This document shows, piece by piece, positions 28,236-36,034 of a DNA stretch of 64,000 bases. Every line of letters begins with the position of its first letter. Within the stretch, counting starts at the first letter, position 1. The stretch comes from Corynebacterium massiliense DSM 45435. GTDB lineage: Bacteria > Actinomycetota > Actinomycetes > Mycobacteriales > Mycobacteriaceae. The notes below the pieces were generated by a model. It did no database searches and was not told the DNA's origin. It worked only from the letters and a program-made list of their open reading frames with translations. Both the position numbers and the translations under genes were made by a program. The stretch spans positions 1,240,001 through 1,304,000 of the forward strand of contig NZ_CP063189.1 in NCBI RefSeq assembly GCF_028609805.1, written 5' to 3'.

Positions 28236-30282
28236 TGTTGTCCTCGTTCGGCTGCTCGTTATGACGCTCTTCCACCCACTGGGCGATGACGTCCACGGCC
28301 TTGTCCACCGGGATGCCGTTGGCCTGCGTCCCGTCGAGGAAGCGGAAGGACACCGCGCCCGCCTCCACGTCTCGAGCACCGGCAAGGAGCATGAACGGTG
28401 CCTTGCGGCGGGTGTGGTTGCGGATCTTCTTCTGCATGCGGTCGTCCGAGGTGTCGACCTCGGCGCGCACGCCGCGCTCGCGCAGCTTCGCCGTGACCTC
28501 CTTTAGGTGCGGGATGCAGTCATCGGCAACCGGGATGCCCACCACCTGGTGCGGCGCCAGCCACGCCGGGAAGGCGCCGGCGTAGTGCTCCAAGAGCACG
28601 CCGAAGAAGCGCTCGATGGACCCAAACAGCGCGCGGTGGATCATGATGGGGCGCTGCTTCGAGCCGTCGGGAGCGGTGTACTCAAGCTCGAAGCGCTCCG
28701 GCAGGTTGAAGTCGAGCTGCACGGTCGACATCTGCCACGTGCGCCCAATGGCGTCGCGTGCCTGCACGGAAATCTTCGGGCCGTAGAAAGCCGCACCTTC
28801 CGGATCCGGTACCAATTTCAGGCCCGACTTGTGGGCCACGCGCTCCAGGATGGACGTAGAGCGCTCCCAGATCGCGTCCGAGCCGACGTACTTGTTCGGG
28901 TCACGGGTGGACAGCTCCAGGTAGAAGTCGTCGAGGCCGTAGTCCTGCAGCAGCGAGATGATGAAGTTGAGGACGCTGGTCAGCTCCTCTTCCAGCTGGT
29001 CCTCGGTGCAGTAGATGTGAGCGTCGTCCTGAGTGAAACCACGCGCGCGGGTCAAGCCGTGCACCACGCCGGACTTCTCGTAGCGGTAGACGGTACCGAA
29101 CTCGAACAGGCGCAGCGGCAGCTCGCGGTAGGAGCGCCCCCGGGAGGCGAAGATGAGGTTGTGCATCGGGCAGTTCATCGGCTTGGCGTAGTAATCCTGC
29201 GCCGGCTTGGTCACATTGCCCTCGGCGTCGGTCTCACCATCCAGCTGCATCGGCGGGAACATGCCGTCGGCGTAGAAGTCGAGGTGACCCGACTTCTGGA
29301 ACAGGTCGCCCTTGGTGATGTGCGGGGTGTTGACGAAGGAGTACCCGGCCGCGACGTGCCGGCGGCGGGAGTGCTCTTCCATCTCCAGGCGCACCATGGC
29401 TCCGTCCGGGTGGAATACCGGGAAGCCCGAGCCGATTTCATCGGGGAAGCTGAACAAGTCGAGCTCCGCACCGAGGCGGCGGTGGTCGCGCTTTTCGGCC
29501 TCCTCAATCATCTTGTCGTAGGCCGCGAGCGCGTCCTTGGACTCCCAGGCGGTGCCGTACACGCGCTGCAGGTCAGCCTTGGACTGGTCGCCGCGCCAGT
29601 ACGCGGCGGACGCGCGGGTCAGCGAGAATGCCGGGATGAACTTCGTGGTCGGCACGTGCGGGCCGCGGCAGAGATCGAACCATTCGACGTCGCCGGTGCG
29701 CGGGTTCACGTTGTCGTAGTGCGTCAGATCGCCGGCGCCCACCTCGGTGGCCTCGTCCGAGTCCGGATCGACGTTGCCCTTGTCATCGATAAGCTCGAGC
29801 TTGAACGGCTCGTGCCCCAGGGCTTCGCGCGCGCTTTCGGGAGAGTCATAGACGCCGCGCTCGAAGCGCTGGCCCTGTTTGATGATCTTCTTCATGCGCT
29901 TTTCGATGGCCTTGAGCGCCTCCGGCGTGAACGGCTCTTCCGTCTGGAAGTCGTAGTAGAAGCCGTTATCAATCGCCGGGCCGATGCCCAGCTTGGTGCC
30001 GGGGAATTCGCGCTGCACGGCCTGCGCGAGAACGTGCGCGCACGAGTGGCGGATGACCGCCCGGCCGTCCTCCTCGCACGCGGCGACCGGGGTGAAGGTC
30101 ACATCCTCGGCCGGGACGTGGGAGAGGTCCTTCAGCTCCCCCGCAGCGTCGCGGACGACGACCACTGCCTCCGGGCCCTTGCTCGGAAGGTCCAGCTCTT
30201 TGAGAGCCTTGCCCACGGGCGTGCCCGCCGGGACGGTGAACGACTGGTAGTTAACAGGTACTGCCGGGATAGCTTCCGCCAT
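28219..30282 (-). CDS. thrS: Threonyl-tRNA synthetase
   Basis: 687 aa. N-terminal TGS domain ([18 protein letters not shown]), editing domain with [13 protein letters not shown], class II core with [20 protein letters not shown] and the motif-2 region [11 protein letters not shown], and C-terminal anticodon domain. AAAGGAG precedes the ATG by 10 nt. No T-box-like leader was seen in the short upstream gap. First gene of the chain leading to pimA. Confidence 0.96.
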   Translation of the reverse strand: MAEAIPAVPVNYQSFTVPAGTPVGKALKELDLPSKGPEAVVVVRDAAGELKDLSHVPAEDVTFTPVAACEEDGRAVIRHSCAHVLAQAVQREFPGTKLGIGPAIDNGFYYDFQTEEPFTPEALKAIEKRMKKIIKQGQRFERGVYDSPESAREALGHEPFKLELIDDKGNVDPDSDEATEVGAGDLTHYDNVNPRTGDVEWFDLCRGPHVPTTKFIPAFSLTRASAAYWRGDQSKADLQRVYGTAWESKDALAAYDKMIEEAEKRDHRRLGAELDLFSFPDEIGSGFPVFHPDGAMVRLEMEEHSRRRHVAAGYSFVNTPHITKGDLFQKSGHLDFYADGMFPPMQLDGETDAEGNVTKPAQDYYAKPMNCPMHNLIFASRGRSYRELPLRLFEFGTVYRYEKSGVVHGLTRARGFTQDDAHIYCTEDQLEEELTSVLNFIISLLQDYGLDDFYLELSTRDPNKYVGSDAIWERSTSILERVAHKSGLKLVPDPEGAAFYGPKISVQARDAIGRTWQMSTVQLDFNLPERFELEYTAPDGSKQRPIMIHRALFGSIERFFGVLLEHYAGAFPAWLAPHQVVGIPVADDCIPHLKEVTAKLRERGVRAEVDTSDDRMQKKIRNHTRRKAPFMLLAGARDVEAGAVSFRFLDGTQANGIPVDKAVDVIAQWVEERHNEQPNEDNIGQRV

Positions 30283-30356
30283 GACGTGTGCGCTCCTTTG
30301 CGCTCGTGCGGCTGCGGCATACCTGGCCGCACCCGCGGGTTACTTTTTACCGCCCG

Positions 30357-31673
30357 TCATCTTAGCGCCCCGATCAACGATTCAGCCCAGAAGGTGTCCC
30401 GTTTCCCGCCGTCCTTCGCGGCCTGCGTACCGGGTGGCAGCACGTAGACCGCCGAGCCGATATGGGTGATCCACTCGTTGAGGAAGTCCGCCTCGTCCAG
30501 ACGCGACTGGATAGGTTCGAACTGCTTGGTGGGGTCTTTCTGATACGCCAAAAAGATGAGCCCGGAATTGGACAACTGATCCGGCGTGTGCGGATCCGGC
30601 GGCAAGTCATAGTTGTACGCGCGGCGCAGGATGCGCTGCTCTGGATGATCCTTGGGCGGCTGCGCCCGGGCAATGTGGCTGTTGCGGTCTACTGCCGGGA
30701 GCCCGTATTTGTCGCGTTTGTCAAAGTCGACCGGGGTGAACTCGTCGCCACCGCTGAGCGGCGCGCCCTCGGGAAGATCTCGCCCGATGGCGGTTTCGCG
30801 CGTAGGGCGGTCGGCCTCCTCCCAGGTCTCCATGTTCATGCGGATGCGGCGCGCCACCAGCGCGGTTCCCCCGCGTTGCCACTGCGGGCCGTCATCAATC
30901 CACACCTGCTGCGCAAAATCTTCGGAGGTGCGCGGATTGACCGTGCCGTCCTTTTGCCCAAACAGGTTGCGGGGCGTCTGTTTTTCCGCCCGCAGACCGG
31001 GCGTGTTCTGGAACCCCTGCTGAAGCCACACCACGTGCGCATAGCGGCTGCCCGAACGCACCATGTGGCGCAGCGCGTGAGCAGCGGTCAGCTTGTCGTC
31101 GCAACAGATCTGCAGCACGAGGTCCGTCTGCCCCCACTGCGGGTCCAACTTATCGCGGTCGAAGTGCTTGATGTCCCGCAGCCAGTCCGGCTTTTCTTTT
31201 TCCAGGCCGAGTTTGGCAAACAGCGGTTCACCGAAACCGCAGGAAATGGTGAGGTTCGCCGGGGCATCGGCAAGCTCCGGCTCTAGGCTGCCGCGCGGGC
31301 TTTCGCCCGTGCACAACGCCCGCGCATCGGTCGTCCACAGGCGCATGAGGTTGACGAACTGCCGGGGGCTGACGTCGTCGTTGAGGTCGAAGGCAACGAG
31401 GTTCAGCGAGGATTGGACCGGGGTGGAAACGCCGGCCTGGTGCTCGCCGTCGAAAGGTTCTATCTGGTCCGCAAGCGGGGCGGACGTGTCCGACTCCTGA
31501 CGGCCGGCGTCCTGGCCGGCATCGGCCCCGTCATTTCCTTTGGCGTCGCTGGAGCTTGGCGATGCCACCATTGACGCCCCCGCGCGCTGTGGCGACGTCA
31601 ATCCCGCTGCCCAGCCAGCGGCGGACGCGCCCGCCACACCGGTGAGAAACCCGCGCCGCGAAAAGTCAGTCAT
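30357..31673 (-). CDS. Dyp-type heme peroxidase with Tat signal (EfeB-like)
   Basis: 438 aa from ATG 31673 (MTDFSRRGFLTGVAGASAA), giving a twin-arginine signal RRGFL; a GTG seven codons earlier is possible. The Dyp signature G-x-x-D-G is present as GQKDGTVNPR, and RNSHIARAQP holds the likely proximal heme histidine. It would act outside the membrane as a dye-decolourising peroxidase or deferrochelatase. It starts right after the PCuAC gene, and the trio CopC, PCuAC, Dyp is conserved in corynebacteria, hinting at a link between copper handling and the heme enzyme. Confidence 0.88.
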   Translation of the reverse strand: MTDFSRRGFLTGVAGASAAGWAAGLTSPQRAGASMVASPSSSDAKGNDGADAGQDAGRQESDTSAPLADQIEPFDGEHQAGVSTPVQSSLNLVAFDLNDDVSPRQFVNLMRLWTTDARALCTGESPRGSLEPELADAPANLTISCGFGEPLFAKLGLEKEKPDWLRDIKHFDRDKLDPQWGQTDLVLQICCDDKLTAAHALRHMVRSGSRYAHVVWLQQGFQNTPGLRAEKQTPRNLFGQKDGTVNPRTSEDFAQQVWIDDGPQWQRGGTALVARRIRMNMETWEEADRPTRETAIGRDLPEGAPLSGGDEFTPVDFDKRDKYGLPAVDRNSHIARAQPPKDHPEQRILRRAYNYDLPPDPHTPDQLSNSGLIFLAYQKDPTKQFEPIQSRLDEADFLNEWITHIGSAVYVLPPGTQAAKDGGKRDTFWAESLIGALR

Positions 31674-31694
31674 AGCCGCGTTGTCCTCCCGCAC

Positions 31695-32363
31695 CTAGTG
31701 GTGGCTGTGGGCGTGTCCGGACCCGGACTCCGCGGTGTCGCCCTCGCGTCCCGCGTGATCCGCATGATCCGAGTGCTCCGAGTGGTCCGAGTGGCCGGGT
31801 TGACCGCTGTCCTCGAGGTCGTCGTAGCCTTCGGCACCTGCGCCCATCGTGCGCACCGGGATGGGGTCAAGCTTTACCTCACCAGCGGAGGTCTCAAGGG
31901 TGACATCGACGTCCTCCCCCGGTTCCAGCGCATGCCCGAGCTCCATGAGCATGAAGTGGGTCCCACCCGGCTCCAGGGTGGTCTCCCCGTGGGCGGGAAC
32001 GACCAGCGGTTCATCCATTTCGCGCATGGTGCCGTCGACGACCTCGTGAATCTGGTTCATCTGGGCATCCGCCGAGGAGGAAAAGCCAGTCACCTCCACG
32101 TCTTTGTCCGAGTGATTCACCAGCGTGCCGAAGATGGACGCCATGTCGTCGTCTCCTTCCGTGGCACGAACCACGGCGTTATCAAAAGACACGGAACCAT
32201 CAGTTGCCACCTCAGAGGCGGTATCGACCTTGTCGTCTGACGCGTTTTCGTTAGGCGGCGTGCAGGCGGTCAGCCCCGCGCACAGCAGGACACCGGTGAG
32301 GCCACCGGCGACAACGCGGCGGTGCAAGGAGGTCTTCGGGAAGAAACGGGATGAACGAGTCAT
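31695..32363 (-). CDS. Copper chaperone PCu(A)C lipoprotein with His-rich tail
   Basis: 222 aa. Signal peptide with lipobox LTAC. The PCu(A)C domain has its copper ligands in AQMNQIHEVVDG and TMREM, then GGTHFMLMEL (pattern H-x-M ... M). After the domain comes a tail rich in His, Asp and Ser with HSDHSEHSDHADH and ending HAHSHH, a likely second metal store. It would deliver Cu(I) to extracytoplasmic copper sites such as cytochrome oxidase. Lies between copC and the Dyp peroxidase gene. Confidence 0.88.
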   Translation of the reverse strand: MTRSSRFFPKTSLHRRVVAGGLTGVLLCAGLTACTPPNENASDDKVDTASEVATDGSVSFDNAVVRATEGDDDMASIFGTLVNHSDKDVEVTGFSSSADAQMNQIHEVVDGTMREMDEPLVVPAHGETTLEPGGTHFMLMELGHALEPGEDVDVTLETSAGEVKLDPIPVRTMGAGAEGYDDLEDSGQPGHSDHSEHSDHADHAGREGDTAESGSGHAHSHH

Positions 32364-32416
32364 GAAAGTGCAGTCTTCTTCTGTGTTCAGATGAGGGTGG
32401 GTAAATTTTTCCGGGC

Positions 32417-33070
32417 TTATGCGCGGTCTTCTGGGTGCGCCGGACGCTCCGGGCGCTCCGAGTGCACGTCGCGAGCCGCCCGCTGCTTACCCAGAAGCAG
32501 CACGACGACGGCGCCGGCGGCCAGGATCGCGCCGACGCCCACGATCCACGGCAGGGCGGAGTTCGTGGACTCCGCGGCATCCGCGTCCTCGTTGGCATCC
32601 GCCGCACTGTTTTCGCCGGCGCTCCTATCAGCCGTGGCAGAACCATCGGCCGTATCACCTTCGCCGGAGCCTTCCACCGCGAATGACACGCCGCCGCGGG
32701 TGGCGTGGCCGTCAGAGGAGGTGATCTGGTAGCCGACCTGGTATTCACCGTCGCCTGGGTGGACGTCATCCGGGGTATCGATGGTCAGGTTGCGGCCATC
32801 GATAGTCGGCTCGGCATCGAAAAGCGTCTCGCCGCTGCCCTTGTCCTGGACCGCGAAAGTGTTGAAGCCATCGCGCGGGATGGCGGAAAACTCGAGAGTG
32901 ATGGTGTCCGGGAACTCGTCGTAGGTCTTACCCTCCTCGACGCTGCCGCCCACGACCACGTCGTGCGCGCTGGCCAGCGGGGCGGCCACGCTTGCCGTGC
33001 CCAGAGCGCCGAGAAAAGCGCAGGCGGTGGCGGCTACTGAGCGCCGGAAACGGTTCCGAGTTAAAGCCAT
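32417..33070 (-). CDS. CopC-domain copper resistance protein, membrane anchored
   Basis: 217 aa. Signal peptide ending ASA, so that the mature protein would begin with His, as in CopC proteins where the N-terminal His binds Cu(II). CopC fold follows (DTITLEFSAIPRDGFNTF, GYQITSSDGHATRGGVSF), then an Ala/Asp/Glu linker, one membrane helix (PWIVGVGAILAAGAVVVLLL) and a short basic tail. First gene of the copC-PCuAC-Dyp unit. AAAGGGAG precedes the ATG. Confidence 0.88.
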   Translation of the reverse strand: MALTRNRFRRSVAATACAFLGALGTASVAAPLASAHDVVVGGSVEEGKTYDEFPDTITLEFSAIPRDGFNTFAVQDKGSGETLFDAEPTIDGRNLTIDTPDDVHPGDGEYQVGYQITSSDGHATRGGVSFAVEGSGEGDTADGSATADRSAGENSAADANEDADAAESTNSALPWIVGVGAILAAGAVVVLLLGKQRAARDVHSERPERPAHPEDRA

Positions 33071-33082
33071 CTGTTGCTCCCT

Positions 33083-33110
33083 TTCGAGACAGATCGAGAA
33101 ATTCGAGACA
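33083..33110. promoter_or_regulatory. Direct repeats upstream of copC
   Basis: TTCGAGACA occurs at 33083-33091 and 33102-33110, 19 bp apart, with a degenerate third copy (ATCGAGAAA) between. They lie 13-40 bp before the copC start and partly cover its ribosome-binding site region. Two-turn spacing is compatible with an operator or an RNA element. No match to a known copper box was recognised. Confidence 0.3.
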
Positions 33111-33258
33111 TTGCAAGTATCCCGCGCCGAACGCCCCTTCGTCTACGAAAAGTGAACGATAGGTGGAAATTACGTTAACTGCGGGCTTCGGGTTACTAGT
33201 CGCAAAGGATGAATATATAGTTCCCGGCACCGACGCAGTAATCGCGTGATGTGGCTAA

Positions 33259-34050
33259 CTACAGCGAGCCGCGGAGGGCATCCGCCAGCCCCTCGATGCC
33301 GTCAATCCCGTCGATCTGTCCGGTCGCGCCATCGTCCGCGCCCCCGTTAAAAGCTGCCCGAACATCGTCAGTCAGCTGCTCCTTCCCGCCATTGGTGTGG
33401 GCGGCAACCGTGAAATCTTGGCCGAAGGACGCGCTGGCATGCAGGCTGTGGTCGTTGGACCAGCCCCACTTCGTACCGATAACGCCGGGCAGCTCGGACG
33501 TACCGAAATCTTGCCCGTAGCCATCCGCGGCCACCGGCGCGGCGGTGGCCAACGCCTGCAGAAGGGGATCCCCGACGCCGTGCGCGTTCTTCCGCTCCTC
33601 TAGAAACCGGGCGGCGTCGTACGTTGAGGTCGCGGCAGTCCCCCAGTAGTTGCCGTCATCGTGCGTATCGGCGAGGCCGTAGGCCTGTGCGGTCGCGGTA
33701 ATGGATTCCGGGTGTGCCGCATACAGCTCGTCTGCGATCCCATCGTCCGAAACGCGGAGCATGTGCAGCGCCTTGAGTTTTTCCTCCTCGTTGCCATGGG
33801 CCAGGACGTAGTCCGCGATGTAAAGCTTGACGATGGACAAGCCTGGCCGGGACTCGTGCTCATTGGCAGTGCCCGCGTGGAAGCCGGTGGCGGAGTTGTG
33901 GAAGGAAATGCTGGTGCGATCAGGCACGGAATCGACGTCTCCTACTTCTGGGGTCGCGGCGGCCGCTGACTGCGCGAAAAGCGCGCCTGGCGCGCTCGCG
34001 AGAACACAGATAAGCGGCGCCCACTTACGCCGAGCGGTAAAGACGTGCAC
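33259..34050 (-). CDS. Secreted serine hydrolase, class A beta-lactamase-like fold
   Basis: 263 aa. GTG start with GGAGAAATAC upstream and a signal peptide ending near AAAA. S-I-V-K (in RPGLSIVKLYIADYVL) is the S-x-x-K active-site motif; GTKWGWSND is positioned like the K-T-G strand. The S-x-N motif is not obvious. Could be a D-Ala-D-Ala carboxypeptidase-like or beta-lactamase-like enzyme; substrate unknown. The promoter gap to copC is about 190 bp and the gene is transcribed towards it. Confidence 0.65.
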   Translation of the reverse strand: MHVFTARRKWAPLICVLASAPGALFAQSAAAATPEVGDVDSVPDRTSISFHNSATGFHAGTANEHESRPGLSIVKLYIADYVLAHGNEEEKLKALHMLRVSDDGIADELYAAHPESITATAQAYGLADTHDDGNYWGTAATSTYDAARFLEERKNAHGVGDPLLQALATAAPVAADGYGQDFGTSELPGVIGTKWGWSNDHSLHASASFGQDFTVAAHTNGGKEQLTDDVRAAFNGGADDGATGQIDGIDGIEGLADALRGSL

Positions 34051-34169
34051 GTATTTCTCCCTACGGTTGCATCATGCCGCTTCTTAACGGCCGTACAGCG
34101 ACACCATATAGGACTTTCAGGTGCAGACACGAAGAAACCCGCCGTGCGATTCGCACGACGGGTAAGTGG

Positions 34170-34242
34170 AGCGGATGACGAGACTCGAACTCGCGACCCT
34201 CACCTTGGCAAGGTGATGCGCTACCAACTGCGCTACATCCGC
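34170..34242 (-). tRNA. tRNA-Gly(GCC), copy 1
   Basis: Minus-strand cloverleaf with 7-bp acceptor GCGGATG/CATCCGC, anticodon GCC in CTTGCCAA, T-loop TTCGAGTC. 73 nt, no encoded CCA. Identical in sequence to the two other glycine copies. Confidence 0.95.
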
Positions 34243-34293
34243 ACTGCCTATATGTTTAACATCTAGGCCTCAGTCCTCAAAATGAGAACCTCG

Positions 34294-34365
34294 TGCGCGA
34301 TACTGGGATTGAACCAGTGACCTCTTCCGTGTCAGGGAAGCGCTCTCCCACTGAGCTAATCGCGC
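34294..34365 (-). tRNA. tRNA-Val(GAC), copy 1
   Basis: Acceptor GCGCGAT/ATCGCGC, D-arm GCTCAGTGGGAGAGC, anticodon loop CTGACAC (GAC), T-loop TTCAATC. 72 nt, identical to the second copy. Confidence 0.95.
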
Positions 34366-34393
34366 CTAAGTCGACTCGTCGACTCTAGTTTTG

Positions 34394-34464
34394 AGGTGGA
34401 AACGGGAATCGAACCCGTGTGCACGGTTTTGCAGACCGTTGCCTCACCACTCGGCCATTCCACC
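34394..34464 (-). tRNA. tRNA-Cys(GCA)
   Basis: Acceptor GGTGGAA pairs with TTTCCACC region, anticodon loop CTGCAAA (GCA), T-loop TTCGATT, discriminator U as expected for cysteine. 71 nt. Confidence 0.95.
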
Positions 34465-34496
34465 GTGGCGATACCGCCTCAGGCACAAAGTACCAG

Positions 34497-34569
34497 AGCG
34501 GATGACGAGACTCGAACTCGCGACCCTCACCTTGGCAAGGTGATGCGCTACCAACTGCGCTACATCCGC
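34497..34569 (-). tRNA. tRNA-Gly(GCC), copy 2
   Basis: Same sequence as the first glycine tRNA; anticodon GCC. Confidence 0.95.
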
Positions 34570-34624
34570 ATCGCCCAACCACTACTGTGTCGGGCATGAG
34601 CCCTTGAGGAACCCAAGAACTCTG

Positions 34625-34696
34625 TGCGCGATACTGGGATTGAACCAGTGACCTCTTCCGTGTCAGGGAAGCGCTCTCCCACTGAGCTAATCGCGC
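34625..34696 (-). tRNA. tRNA-Val(GAC), copy 2
   Basis: Same sequence as the first valine tRNA; anticodon GAC. Confidence 0.95.
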
Positions 34697-34729
34697 CCAA
34701 AAGTGTTTTCCACATAAAGGGAAACACCG

Positions 34730-34802
34730 AGCGGATGACGAGACTCGAACTCGCGACCCTCACCTTGGCAAGGTGATGCGCTACCAACTGCGCTACATCC
34801 GC
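34730..34802 (-). tRNA. tRNA-Gly(GCC), copy 3
   Basis: Same sequence as the other glycine tRNAs; first in the minus-strand transcription order of the six-gene array. Confidence 0.95.
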
Positions 34803-34864
34803 ATCGCACTGCGCTACGCGGAAGCATGTGCTGCTTCATCGCTTGTCGCGGTGCGAGTAGAAAC

Positions 34865-34893
34865 ATTATCCCGTCATGCCATAAGACACCAAA
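34865..34893 (-). promoter_or_regulatory. Candidate promoter of the minus-strand tRNA array
   Basis: On the minus strand GATAAT (34870-34865) is preceded at 17 bp by TTTGGT (34893-34888), about 63 bp before the first tRNA-Gly. The rest of 34803-35074 shows no gene. Confidence 0.45.
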
Positions 34894-35074
34894 TCCCCCG
34901 CTCAACCGGCATTCCTGACGCTGAGGCAATGCGGTAAAACACCTACGGAATTACAGCCGTGACATCTCGGCTACCCGGCACCCACCGTCCCACTCTTCAC
35001 AGTCGCCGAAAACGGCCGCTGACCCGCCGATTCGTCGATGCCGCTCGGGACATGCTAGGTTAATTCTCCGTTAC

Positions 35075-35149
35075 GGTCCCATGGCTCAGTGGAAGAGCGT
35101 TCCGTTCACACCGGAAAGGTCGCTGGTTCGATCCCAGCTGGGACCACCA
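35075..35149 (+). tRNA. tRNA-Val(CAC)
   Basis: Acceptor GGTCCCA/TGGGACC, anticodon loop TTCACAC (CAC), T-loop TTCGATC, discriminator A and encoded CCA at 35147-35149. It is on the plus strand, opposite to the other six tRNAs, and is the only one with an encoded CCA. Confidence 0.95.
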
Positions 35150-35163
35150 CTTTTATTTGCCGG

Positions 35164-35222
35164 CTCCCCGCCGCGCAGGGGTTCGCACAAGCACTGTGGG
35201 CGAACCCCTGCGCGGCGGGGAG
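35164..35222 (+). terminator. Very strong terminator after tRNA-Val(CAC)
   Basis: A 23-bp perfect inverted repeat (35164-35186 and 35200-35222) with a 13-nt loop begins 15 nt after the tRNA and is followed by TTTCGCGTTTTC. Arms begin CTCCCCGCCGCGC and end GCGCGGCGGGGAG. Confidence 0.8.
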
Positions 35223-35250
35223 TTTCGCGTTTTCTCTACCCTGGGCGCCT

Positions 35251-36018
35251 ATGACTGACTCCCCCTTCGACACTTGGCCTACCGCCCAGGATCTTCTCGG
35301 ACCAGACCTGGCGGCACATGAAAGCACCACCGATACCCCCTGGGTGCGCATGATCGCCGCGATGACAGCAACCGGATCTGCAACGGTCGACGGCACGTCG
35401 GGTTCGCTGGGAAACGATGTGGATTCCGAGCTCCTGCTCGCCGTGCGGGCATGGTCGGACGCTGTCGTCGTCACCGCCGCGACCGTGACGCAGGAAGGCT
35501 ACGGCCCGGTCGAGCCCACCGACACCCGCCCCAATCCGCCAGCGCTGGCAATTGTGACGCGCAGCCTGGACATCAGCCCTGACTGCCCGGCCATCAGCGA
35601 TGCGACGACCCCCACGTTGGTTGTTTGCCCCGGCGCGGATGTGAGCGAGCCCAAGTTGCGGGACAAGGCGCAGGCGCTTGGCGATGCCGGGGCCGTCGTC
35701 CTTACCGCCGAGCCGGGACCGGCGGGCATCGTCAATGCCCTGCAGTCCCGCGGGATGCGAAAGCTTAGCCTGGAAGGCGGGCCCAGTTTGTATTCGCAGT
35801 TTGTGGCCGCAGGGCTGGTCGATGAGTTCTACCTCACGATGGATCCCACCGTGACTGCGGCGGTGCCCACCCCGTTGGTGAAAGACCCCGATGCCAATTC
35901 GGATGCACGCTCCGGTGGCGCCTCCGCGAGCGCAGTGCCCAACGAAGCATTCGACCTAACCGGCGTGCACCCATGCCCGGATTCGGTCGTGTTCCTGCAC
36001 TACGTGCGCCGCCGTTGA
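35251..36018 (+). CDS. RibD C-terminal-domain (dihydrofolate reductase-like) protein
   Basis: 255 aa from ATG 35251, after the tRNA terminator; the frame runs upstream through the tRNA. VRMIAAMTATGSATVDGTSG, ARAWSDAVVVTAATVTQEGYG and LEGGPSLYSQFVAAGLVDEFYLT are the RibD_C pattern (PF01872): Rossmann-like NADPH-binding fold related to pyrimidine reductase. No deaminase domain is present, so it is a stand-alone reductase of unknown substrate, as found near aftC in related genomes. Confidence 0.82.
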   Translation: MTDSPFDTWPTAQDLLGPDLAAHESTTDTPWVRMIAAMTATGSATVDGTSGSLGNDVDSELLLAVRAWSDAVVVTAATVTQEGYGPVEPTDTRPNPPALAIVTRSLDISPDCPAISDATTPTLVVCPGADVSEPKLRDKAQALGDAGAVVLTAEPGPAGIVNALQSRGMRKLSLEGGPSLYSQFVAAGLVDEFYLTMDPTVTAAVPTPLVKDPDANSDARSGGASASAVPNEAFDLTGVHPCPDSVVFLHYVRRR

Positions 36019-36034
36019 ATTAAGGTAAACGGCC

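Noticed and set aside
34170-34802. Regularly spaced repeats that look like a CRISPR array
   Set aside because: The repeats are full tRNA-Gly and tRNA-Val genes with correct cloverleaf parts and anticodons.
34050-35250. Prophage or integrated element at the tRNA locus
   Set aside because: Only tRNAs, a terminator and empty spacers are present; no integrase or att duplication was seen.
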